Positions 1-5,489 of a stretch of DNA of 10,610 nt are shown here, piece after piece. Position 1 is the stretch's first letter; each line of letters begins with the position of its first letter. This stretch comes from an uncultured Planctomycetaceae bacterium (lineage in GTDB: Bacteria; Planctomycetota; Planctomycetia; Pirellulales; Pirellulaceae): contig CAIYOB010001123.1 of the NCBI GenBank assembly GCA_903927685.1, positions 1 through 10,610 of the forward strand, read 5' to 3'. The position numbers and the translations under genes are program-made. The notes under the pieces were generated by a model. That model was not told the DNA's origin, searched no databases, and worked only from the letters and a program-made list of their open reading frames with translations.

Positions 1-4
1 CTTC

Positions 5-196
5 ATGGGAATCACGGTCGATGCACGTGGTAATCCAATTCCCATTCAGGGCTATCCACAGTTGGGGTGTGGTCTGGCGGGCGCTCTCCTTTTTTCTGTG
101 CTTGCGATTGTTCTCGGACTGTATTGGGCTGGAAAGCGAAACGCGAGCGATCGCCGAACCAACGGGTACACGCGAAGCGGCGATCGCGTCGGTTAA
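5..196 (+). CDS. Small single-pass membrane protein, possibly the 3' end of a longer gene
   Basis: The frame encodes 63 residues with one hydrophobic stretch at about residues 20-42 (GCGLAGALLFSVLAIVLGLY), followed by a basic, polar tail with KR and RR pairs. This fits a small inner-membrane protein with a cytoplasmic C-terminus. The ATG is only four bases from the window edge and the frame is open up to that edge, so the true start may lie outside and this could be the C-terminal end of a larger protein. No ribosome binding site can be judged. Base composition resembles the next gene (410-835) and is lower in GC than the rest of the window. I recognise no family. A competing frame at 21-233 overlaps it but has no recognisable protein features. 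Confidence 0.4.
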   Translation: MGITVDARGNPIPIQGYPQLGCGLAGALLFSVLAIVLGLYWAGKRNASDRRTNGYTRSGDRVG

Positions 197-209
197 TGAT
201 GGTTGGGTT

Positions 210-236
210 GGGTCACTCGTGCCGCCCGTGTGACCC
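210..236 (+). terminator. Candidate hairpin after the first small gene
   Basis: A perfect 7-bp inverted repeat, GGGTCAC (210-216) and GTGACCC (230-236), encloses a 13-base loop and starts 13 bases after the stop at 196. No T-run follows on either strand, so it is not a textbook intrinsic terminator. It may be a weak terminator or an mRNA-end stabilising hairpin. Confidence 0.3.
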
Positions 237-409
237 GTGACGTTTGGCCGAGGAAATCGGTAGCATGAAATGCCTCGCTCATCCTGACCGAGATGCTCAG
301 GCGATTTGGCGGAAGCGTGCACCGGAGCCGCGATCCGGTCTTGGAAAATGGTGGGCGTCATCGGCGCGGCCCGGTGACGATTGTTGTTTCAGGGAATTGT
401 GAGGACGCG

Positions 410-835
410 ATGCCTGAAGACCCAGCCCTCGTACCAACGTCGGCCCCTGAAGCTGCAGCGGACCGCCGGCACACGCGATCTCTTGTCATTGTCTTTTACG
501 TGTTGGCGGTGGTGTGGGGTGGGCGCAGTATCTACCAAAACGAGCCGTCGGCACTGGATTTATTGGCACCAGCCGCGCTGGCCTTGTCCTTGGGATGGTG
601 GGCCATTGTCGACGCTCGCCGTCGACGACATCCGATCCCCTTGTTGGCCCGGCCGTGGTTTGTCTTGCTCGCCGGTTTAGTTGTTCCCGTGTACGTTGTT
701 TGGAGTCGACGGTGGGCCGGCGTTGGCTGGGTCGTTTTGCACGGTGTGATCTGGCAGTTACTGGCAACAGTGAGCATGCACGTCGGCGGTTTGATGATCT
801 ACGGCCAGGCCTGGTTGCGGGGATTAGGGTTATAG
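410..835 (+). CDS. Four-helix integral membrane protein, hypothetical
   Basis: This 141-residue protein starts at the ATG at 410, preceded by GAGG about 6 bases upstream. The frame is open back to 293, but the extra N-terminal part is arginine-rich and unconvincing, so the internal start is preferred. After a polar, alanine-rich N-terminus there are four hydrophobic segments at about residues 23-41, 48-67, 77-98 and 104-126. The loops carry basic clusters (DARRRR at about 68-73, SRRW at about 99-102), which by the positive-inside rule would be cytoplasmic. No catalytic motif or named family is recognisable. It lies on the same strand as the small membrane ORF at 5-196, about 210 bases downstream with a candidate hairpin between them, so co-transcription is uncertain. 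Tryptophan and valine content is high. Confidence 0.7.
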   Translation: MPEDPALVPTSAPEAAADRRHTRSLVIVFYVLAVVWGGRSIYQNEPSALDLLAPAALALSLGWWAIVDARRRRHPIPLLARPWFVLLAGLVVPVYVVWSRRWAGVGWVVLHGVIWQLLATVSMHVGGLMIYGQAWLRGLGL

Positions 836-855
836 AGGGGTACGCCGAGCCGGTC

Positions 856-878
856 GGACCGAAGCGGCGTTTAGGTCC
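856..878. other. Short inverted repeat downstream of the four-helix protein gene
   Basis: GGACC (856-860) and GGTCC (874-878) form a 5-bp stem around a 13-base loop, starting 20 bases past the stop at 835. There is no T-run. The stem is short enough to occur by chance. It is listed because it sits just 3' of a gene and because its loop length matches other hairpins in this window. Confidence 0.15.
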
Positions 879-931
879 AGCGGGATGGTTGCCCTATCCT
901 GCCGCCGCTCGGTCACCCGGAACGTCCCCCC

Positions 932-1289
932 TCACCACCGCGACCTCCCCCGCTCCTTCCGCGCCGCCGCCAAGTGCTCCCCCCTGCGCCACGCGTACGA
1001 CCCCAGCAGCGCGTTCGCGGTACGGCCCCGGCAGCTCCGACCGCTTCCGCGTGCGATAGCCCGGCTTGTTCGTCGACCGCTTGGTCACCACGTCGGCCTG
1101 CTTGCGGTAATCAACCGACCCCGGCGTGAACCACAACTGGAACCGGCCCTCGGGCAGCGGCAGCCACCGCGGCTTGAAATCGTCCGTCGTAAGGCTCAAC
1201 TCGCCCCGCATCCAGGGCGCCCGGAAAGAGGTCTCTTGCCCGCTTCTTGGAGAAGGTGCTTCCGTCGGACCGTTGCGTTCGCTCCCCAT
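932..1289 (-). pseudogene. Frameshifted remnant of an unidentified gene
   Basis: On the minus strand, an open frame from an ATG at 1289 to a stop at 894 changes character partway. From about 1230 down to about 1020 its codons end mostly in G or C and the protein reads naturally (for example FKPRWLPLPEGRFQLWF and VDYRKQADVVTKRS). After about 1018 that frame becomes glycine/valine/alanine low-complexity. A frame shifted by one base then reads ANALLGSYAWRRGEHLAAAR, with nearly every codon ending in G or C, and stops at TGA 932-934. The simplest reading is a coding sequence of roughly 95 residues broken by a single-base frameshift near 1016-1020, or an assembly error there. The ATG at 1289 lies inside a CATGATT repeat, and upstream codons look non-coding, so the original start was probably nearer 1211 (MRGELSLTTDD). 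I do not recognise the family. The basic C-terminus gives no function. Confidence 0.4.
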
Positions 1290-1361
1290 GATTCTACGCC
1301 CCCATGATTTTGTCTTCTCGAGAACCGATGCGCACGAAAGACAAAATCATGATTGTCTCGA
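1284..1361. repeat. CATGATT repeat cluster with a 14-bp perfect inverted repeat
   Basis: CATGATTTTGTCTT at 1303-1316 is matched exactly by its reverse complement at 1338-1351 across a 21-base spacer. Just outside is a second direct copy of the motif start (CCCCATGATT, 1284-1293), which repeats the sequence at 1300-1309. To the right, a degenerate copy (CATGATTGTCTCGA) begins at 1348. The left arm also runs into a 10-bp palindrome, TTCTCGAGAA (1315-1324). The cluster is AT-richer than its surroundings, lies between the decayed minus-strand frame and the plus-strand oxidoreductase gene, and contains no gene. It resembles a REP/MITE-like dispersed element or the solo end of a mobile element. There is no T-run suited to termination. 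Confidence 0.55.
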
Positions 1362-1617
1362 CTTTGGCAATCTGGAGGAGATCAAGCTGGGTACCTGTGC
1401 TTGGCTACTGCGGGTACGATAATGACACGCCTCAACGTGAAAGGAACGCCCCTGATGCAAAACGCCTGTTGCCTATCCGCAGCAATTTTCGTATCGCCCG
1501 TGACCGGCCGCCGCTGACCGTGGCGGCCAGGAGCGGCAGGCGGCAGGGCCGGAAGCGGTTCGTCCTCGGACACGTCCACGTGACCAAGCAGAAACCAAGT
1601 TCAATCTGGAGGTTGGT
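1362..1617. other. Upstream spacer of the oxidoreductase gene
   Basis: Together with the repeat cluster this makes a gap of about 330 bases without a convincing gene. A GATAAT hexamer at 1418-1423 is close to a -10 box, but no -35 element sits at the usual distance: the nearest candidate, TTGGCT at 1401-1406, leaves only 11 bases. A 31-codon frame at 1422-1517 lacks a ribosome binding site. The only well-supported signal is the GGAGG at 1608-1612, five bases before the next gene. The promoter for that gene probably lies here but cannot be placed. Confidence 0.3.
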
Positions 1618-2874
1618 ATGGAAGACTCCGATCATCTGCGTGAACACTGCCAACTCGCGCGGCGCTACTTCCTTCAACTGGGCTGCGCCGCAGCAGCGGC
1701 GTGGAGCGCTTCGCCGCTGGCCGCCGCAAGTGCCGACGTCGATCCGCAACTGCAGGAGGCGATCGCCGGGCTGGAATACCTGACTCCCGTTGCGCGCGGG
1801 CGCTATTCTGACAAGGGGAAAGCGGGCGTACTTCAACTTCCGGCTGAGAAGCTGCGTGAGATTGGGCTCGTTCCGGAGACATGGTTTCTGGAGGTGGTTG
1901 CGGATACGGCAAGCAGCAGCGTCGTCGAACGGCCCCTCACACGGGCCGCGGGAAATGCGCTGGATTGGAATGGGCTGATGAAACTGGCCGAGAAGCACGC
2001 GGTCCGCTTCATCCACCCCTGCTTCTGTGTCAATGGGAACGATCCGTTCCACACCAGCGTATGGGAGGGGGTGCCTCTCCGCGAGATCATCTGGCTCACG
2101 AATCCGAAAGCCAATATCCGACGGGTCTATTACCAAAGCTACCACAAGGAGGGCGTGGCGCCATTTCAAGCTTCGTTGGCGCTGGGTCATGTTCTGGAAA
2201 CCCCGCCGGGGCAGATCCCCGTTGTGCTGGCTTACAAGATGAACGGCGAGCTGATCCCGGCCGCGCGCGGAGGTCCGGCACGGATGGTTGTGCCGGGCGC
2301 GTACGGCGACAAGTCCATCAAGTGGGTGCAGCGCATCGTCTTGACCAACGACTTCAAGGCCAACGATTCCGATGCCGCCGACTTCAACGCCGATGTGGAA
2401 GCCGCGATGAAGACGAAGGCCCGGTTCATCCAGGCACCGACGGAGGTGGCCGCAGGAAAGCCGGCCGCCGTGACGGGCTTTGCGCTGATCGGCATCTCGG
2501 GGATCATCAAGGTTCAGTACTGCGTGCATTGCCAAGATGAACCGTGGCCGGCCGACGATCCCTACTGGACGAAAGCCGACTGGAAGGACGCGGCCATTCT
2601 GCCGGCGCCCGCGGACTGGGGCGGAGGGCTTCCGGGCGGAAAGCTTCCCGCGAACACGAGCCAGATCGATCCGGCAAAGGGCACACCGCTCGAGTGGCCG
2701 ATGCGATTTACGCTCGCCCACTGGGCTGCTTTGCTCCCCGGCCTGCCGGCAGGCAAATACGACTTATGCTGCCGTACCATCGACGGTAACGGCATCGCTC
2801 AACCGCTGCCACGCCCGCTCCTCAGGACCGGCGCCAACGGCATCCACTGCGTCACTGTGGTCGTGAAGGGTTGA
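1618..2874 (+). CDS. Tat-exported sulfite-oxidase-family molybdopterin oxidoreductase
   Basis: This 418-residue protein starts at an ATG five bases after a strong GGAGG. The N-terminus has a twin-arginine signal (ARRYFLQLG, arginines at 15-16), an alanine-rich hydrophobic stretch and a likely cleavage site near 36-40, so the protein folds with its cofactor and is exported. The Moco domain of the sulfite oxidase family spans roughly 75-245. Cys137, in HPCFCVNGND, is the likely molybdenum ligand, with Cys135 as an alternative. WEGVPLREI (149-157) and ARMVVPGAYGDKSIKW (221-236) match the conserved family segments WxGVxL and VVPGxxGxxxVKW. The remainder to 418 fits the beta-sandwich dimerisation domain, including the terminal NGIAQPLPRP stretch. 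There is no haem domain, so electrons would pass to a separate carrier not encoded nearby. The substrate cannot be assigned, because the usual sulfite-binding arginine pattern (CxGNRR) is not obvious. No cofactor or partner genes are adjacent. Confidence 0.85.
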   Translation: MEDSDHLREHCQLARRYFLQLGCAAAAAWSASPLAAASADVDPQLQEAIAGLEYLTPVARGRYSDKGKAGVLQLPAEKLREIGLVPETWFLEVVADTASSSVVERPLTRAAGNALDWNGLMKLAEKHAVRFIHPCFCVNGNDPFHTSVWEGVPLREIIWLTNPKANIRRVYYQSYHKEGVAPFQASLALGHVLETPPGQIPVVLAYKMNGELIPAARGGPARMVVPGAYGDKSIKWVQRIVLTNDFKANDSDAADFNADVEAAMKTKARFIQAPTEVAAGKPAAVTGFALIGISGIIKVQYCVHCQDEPWPADDPYWTKADWKDAAILPAPADWGGGLPGGKLPANTSQIDPAKGTPLEWPMRFTLAHWAALLPGLPAGKYDLCCRTIDGNGIAQPLPRPLLRTGANGIHCVTVVVKG

Positions 2875-2877
2875 ACC

Positions 2878-2902
2878 GCCAGGAGATAGCTCGCCACCTG
2901 GC
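2878..2902 (+). terminator. Candidate hairpin after the oxidoreductase gene
   Basis: GCCAGG (2878-2883) and CCTGGC (2897-2902) form a 6-bp GC-rich stem with a 13-base loop, beginning three bases after the stop codon. The loop contains a smaller GAG...CTC pairing. No T-run follows, but the position immediately 3' of the gene favours a transcript-end role. The 57-bp repeat begins five bases later. Confidence 0.35.
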
Positions 2903-2906
2903 CGAG

Positions 2907-2963
2907 TGATAGGAAATTGCTTTTCTGCCACAGGACCGAGGCTGAACAGGGAGGTATGGTGGG
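2907..2963 (+). repeat. 57-bp direct repeat, copy 1
   Basis: This segment matches 5072-5128 at 51 of 57 positions, in the same orientation. The first 30 bases are identical, starting TGATAGGAAATTGCTTTTCT. The core can fold weakly (AGGAAA/TTTTCT around TTGC, with one G-T pair). On the minus strand both copies read through PVAEKQFPI in one frame, but nothing else suggests a gene. This copy lies 32 bases after the oxidoreductase stop and about 160 bases beyond the 3' end of the minus-strand membrane-protein gene. Confidence 0.8.
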
Positions 2964-3126
2964 CTTTGGGGAACAGGTTGAGGGAGCTTGACGACCTCGC
3001 AGCGGCCGCCCCTGCAGGATCAGGCCTCCGAACGCACCACCTGGGGCCAATGGAAAGCCCGGCATTCCAACACCCGGGTCTTTGCCGGGTCATGGAACGA
3101 CTCGTGCGCATGGCCGGCGTTCGGCA
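2964..3126. other. Spacer between convergent genes, with one hairpin
   Basis: This is the gap between the repeat and the stop codon of the minus-strand gene. It holds one GC-rich inverted repeat, ACCCGG (3072-3077) and CCGGGT (3085-3090), with a 7-base loop, 37 bases past that stop. This is a candidate terminator for the minus-strand gene, again without a T-run. I see nothing else in it. Confidence 0.3.
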
Positions 3127-5001
3127 CTACTTCTCCGCCCCGCTTGACCCGGCGGATGTGCCGGCCGATACGTGCGCTGTCAGGCGGAAGGTCGGGCGGG
3201 CGTCGCTCGGTTCAGCTTGGAACGTCACTGTGCCGGCCCCGTCGAGCGACAGATGATAGGTCAGGCCGCCGCTGCCCCAGGAGCGCCCCTGCTTCGCGCT
3301 GCGGACATGCGCCAACGCGCAGGCAAGCGGGTCTGGGCCGTTGCCTGTCTTCACGATGCGGAGGGTCAGCGTCTCGATGGACCCCTCGGCGTGGCGCACG
3401 AAGAACAGAGCCGGTTCGTCGAGGGCGAGTTGGCGATCCGGGATCTCGATGCCGGGGCGGATTTCGGTGAAGCCGAGTTCGCCTAACAGTTGCGGGTCCG
3501 GCACCGCGTCGGGTAGAGATTCCTGGCCCAGTTTCTTGGCCAACTCCTCCGTCCGTTTGCGGAGTTCGCCCGGGTCGCTGACGGTCCGCAGCAGGAGGGC
3601 CGCGCGCTGCAGCGCATCGCAGGCCGCGTCCGCCCGTTTCGCCGCGTGATGCAGTTCCGCCAGGACCAGCCAAGCATCGGGCGATCGGGGAGGTTGATCC
3701 TGAAACCGCTGCAGCAGACGATCACGCTGGGCTTCGTTCAGCCCGTGCTCGAAACACAGGAGCGACTCCACAGGGGCGTCGGAGGCGAACAATCCGTCCA
3801 CGGCAGCCGCGACCTGCTCGGGGTTCATCCGTTCGATATGGTGGACAAACAGGGGCCTGGGATTCGGTCCCGGCGCGGACGCATCCGGGCGAGTCGTCAC
3901 GCTGGTTGTGCCGAGCAGCGGCTTGGGGCGGTGCGGCTCGCAGTAGACCGTGATGACCGCCGATTCCCGTTCCATGCGCAAGAACGGCTCGGCGTCCGGC
4001 GGGAGTCCCCTCGAATTCGTCGTCCAGCCGGCGTCGGTCAACCGCGTCTGCAACTCCGTCAGCACGTCCGCCGTAGCCCGCGGCGTATCCAGCCGCCACA
4101 GGGTCTCGTTGGCGTTCATCAGCCCGTGCGACGAGGCTCGTATTTCGGCCGTCACCTCCGGCGGCCACGGCAACTCGGGCGGCGGCTTGTACGGCGGATA
4201 GAACGCGTCGGGCAGCAGCGGCAAGGGACTGTCCTTGTCGTGCATTTCGTTCAGGTACTTGACCAAGGCTTCGCCCAATTGCTGGCCAATGTTCTGCGCG
4301 GCCAACTTGTACCGCGACGACGGCGTGCCCACGCCGGTCGTGGTCGAATGATGCTCCAGCGCGGTCTCAAAGTTCCAGTCCACGCAGGGTGGAGCCAGCG
4401 GGCTGGAGTAGTAATTCGATGACCGCATCAGCCCGCACGAGGCCGTCACGCGGATCGTTGCCTCCAGCGTGCGCACGGGCATGAGGCCCGACTCCCCGAT
4501 CGAATCCAGCTCGATCTCGACAATGCCATCCGGCGACAATGCCCCCGGTTCCGGCGCCTTGCCGACAGGATAGTAGTCGATATGTTCGAAGCCGCGCAAC
4601 TTTTTCAGATGTTCCAGCAGGCACGGGCCCACGCGCTGCATCAATTCGTGTGGCGAATGACAGACGATGGCCAGACGCCGACAGGCAAAGCGGGCCCGTC
4701 GGGAACGGGCCGAAGTCGAGGAAGACGACAGATTGTTCTGGGCTTGGATCGCGCCGGCCTGGGCCTCCCAATGCAGCCCGGAACCGTCGGAGCCCTGGTC
4801 CGTCGCCGGCAGCAACTGCCCTTGCGGGTCGCGAACCAGATGCACCGGTCCACGCGGCAGACGCGGGCTCCATCCAGCCCACAACGCCGCGCCGCCCGCC
4901 AACAGCAGCACGAGAGCCAGCCACCGCCACCAAGTTCGCCTCCGCCGCGGCGGCTTGGCGGGCAGATCGACGCCACTCGTCGAACAAGCTGCTTCGTCCA
5001 T
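3127..5001 (-). CDS. Single-pass membrane-anchored protein with helical-repeat-like segment, function unknown
   Basis: From the ATG at 5001 this is a 624-residue protein. The frame extends 11 codons further to a TTG at 5034, but neither start has a clear ribosome binding site, and ATG is chosen as the commoner codon. The N-terminus has a basic PRRRR stretch (18-22), then one transmembrane helix at about 24-43, giving a type II topology with a large extracytoplasmic part. Residues 110-285 form a mixed alpha/beta region with IVCHSPHEL near 112-120 and a proline-rich end (PPYKPPPELPWPP). Residues 285-360 form a second alpha/beta segment. Residues 393-492 are helical and alanine/leucine-rich, like a TPR-type repeat (PDAWLVLAELHHAAKRADAA). 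The C-terminus (500-612) looks beta-rich. I recognise no family. The stretch at about 83-108 is serine/arginine-rich and unlike the rest, so a local compensated frameshift there is possible. It stands alone between two copies of a direct repeat. Confidence 0.75.
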   Translation of the reverse strand: MDEAACSTSGVDLPAKPPRRRRTWWRWLALVLLLAGGAALWAGWSPRLPRGPVHLVRDPQGQLLPATDQGSDGSGLHWEAQAGAIQAQNNLSSSSTSARSRRARFACRRLAIVCHSPHELMQRVGPCLLEHLKKLRGFEHIDYYPVGKAPEPGALSPDGIVEIELDSIGESGLMPVRTLEATIRVTASCGLMRSSNYYSSPLAPPCVDWNFETALEHHSTTTGVGTPSSRYKLAAQNIGQQLGEALVKYLNEMHDKDSPLPLLPDAFYPPYKPPPELPWPPEVTAEIRASSHGLMNANETLWRLDTPRATADVLTELQTRLTDAGWTTNSRGLPPDAEPFLRMERESAVITVYCEPHRPKPLLGTTSVTTRPDASAPGPNPRPLFVHHIERMNPEQVAAAVDGLFASDAPVESLLCFEHGLNEAQRDRLLQRFQDQPPRSPDAWLVLAELHHAAKRADAACDALQRAALLLRTVSDPGELRKRTEELAKKLGQESLPDAVPDPQLLGELGFTEIRPGIEIPDRQLALDEPALFFVRHAEGSIETLTLRIVKTGNGPDPLACALAHVRSAKQGRSWGSGGLTYHLSLDGAGTVTFQAEPSDARPTFRLTAHVSAGTSAGSSGAEK

Positions 5002-5071
5002 CGTTCGCTGAACCCCATCTTGCCTCAGGAGCAACTTCGGCCTGGACCGTCACGGGACCGAACAGTCCGGA
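5002..5071. other. Leader of the membrane-anchored protein gene
   Basis: This short stretch lies between the repeat and the ATG. It contains the alternative TTG start (5034) and a minus-strand TGAGG (5025-5029) that is too far from the ATG at 5001 to serve it well. I see no recognisable promoter. Confidence 0.25.
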
Positions 5072-5128
5072 TGATAGGAAATTGCTTTTCTGCCACAGGA
5101 CTGAGGCTAGACAGGGACGTGTGGTGAG
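5072..5128 (+). repeat. 57-bp direct repeat, copy 2
   Basis: This is the second copy of the repeat at 2907-2963, in the same orientation. The 30 bases at 5072-5101 are identical to 2907-2936, and the following 27 bases differ at six positions. It lies about 70 bases upstream of the minus-strand membrane-protein start, so that gene is bracketed by the two copies. The sequences outside the repeat do not match on either side. Confidence 0.8.
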
Positions 5129-5255
5129 TCAAGGACGGATGGCGGGTTTCATCTGGCCGGAACAACGAGGGCAGCTAACCCGACAGCATCCGGTCGAAGC
5201 GGGTGTGCAGCCGCAGGCGTTTGGGATGTCAGCACGACTTGACCACATGTACACT
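5129..5255. other. Spacer with nothing recognisable
   Basis: Between the repeat and the domain remnant I see no gene with support. The bases 5236-5255 form part of the hairpin described separately. The minus-strand frames here are short and have no recognisable motif. Confidence 0.3.
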
Positions 5256-5262
5256 TCAAGTC
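5236..5262 (-). terminator. Candidate hairpin at the end of the glycoside hydrolase operon
   Basis: GACTTGA (5236-5242) and TCAAGTC (5256-5262) form a perfect 7-bp stem with a 13-base loop that contains the palindrome ACATGT. It overlaps the stop codon of the small remnant frame, downstream of the DUF5695-GH101 gene pair. There is no T-run, so termination activity is a guess from position. Confidence 0.3.
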
Positions 5263-5477
5263 AAGTAGACCTCGACGCGGAGGTTGAACTGGCCGTTGCG
5301 GGGCGTGAATTCACCCAGCGGAAACGCGGGCTGTACGGCATCCGCGTAACCGTCGAGACATGGGACCACGGGCTGGCCATTGACACGAAACCGGAGTGTG
5401 GCGTAGTCCGGAGCCCGCGTGGCGCACAGCACCAGTCGGCACGGTGCCGAGTCCGGCGCGGGCCAGGCGAGTTCCAT
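5256..5477 (-). pseudogene. Fragment of a beta-sandwich accessory domain (DUF2961-type C-terminal region), or a small CDS
   Basis: From an ATG at 5477 the frame gives 73 residues. The stretch LVLCATRAPDYATLRFRVNG, then LDGYAD and LGEFTPRNGQFNLRVEV, resembles the accessory beta-sandwich seen at the C-terminus of DUF2961-type carbohydrate-active proteins, by recollection of the pattern (ApDYxxvrfrvNGxp..fDgYa...LGxxtpxxGxfxLrvev). The expected final strands after RVEV (a segment around GxNPxS...GLD) are missing, and the frame ends abruptly with YLT. It lies in the same reading frame as the glycoside hydrolase upstream, separated by one TGA (5490-5492) and four codons. It could therefore be the severed tail of a once longer protein. 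However, a GAGGG (5487-5491) sits about 9 bases before the ATG, so separate translation is possible. A truncated remnant is favoured. Confidence 0.5.
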
Positions 5478-5489
5478 AACGCATTGCCC

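Noticed and set aside
1401..1423. Possible promoter TTGGCT ... GATAAT upstream of the molybdoenzyme gene
   Set aside because: The spacing is 11 bases, too short for a normal sigma-70 promoter, and it lies about 195 bases from the start codon.
1422..1517. A 31-residue plus-strand frame with a short hydrophobic stretch
   Set aside because: It has no ribosome binding site, no recognisable leader-peptide pattern and no clear link to the gene 100 bases downstream.
147..1766. Three GCGATCGC octamers (147-154, 180-187, 1759-1766), as in cyanobacterial HIP1
   Set aside because: Three copies in GC-rich DNA are too few to claim an enriched element, and the gene content does not suggest a cyanobacterium.
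1432..2721. A 429-codon minus-strand open frame
   Set aside because: It is antisense to the well-supported molybdoenzyme gene and has no family features.
2906..3256. Plus-strand frames beginning MIGNCFSATG at both repeat copies
   Set aside because: The shared peptide comes only from the DNA repeat. The frames diverge at once afterwards, and the second one stops within the repeat.
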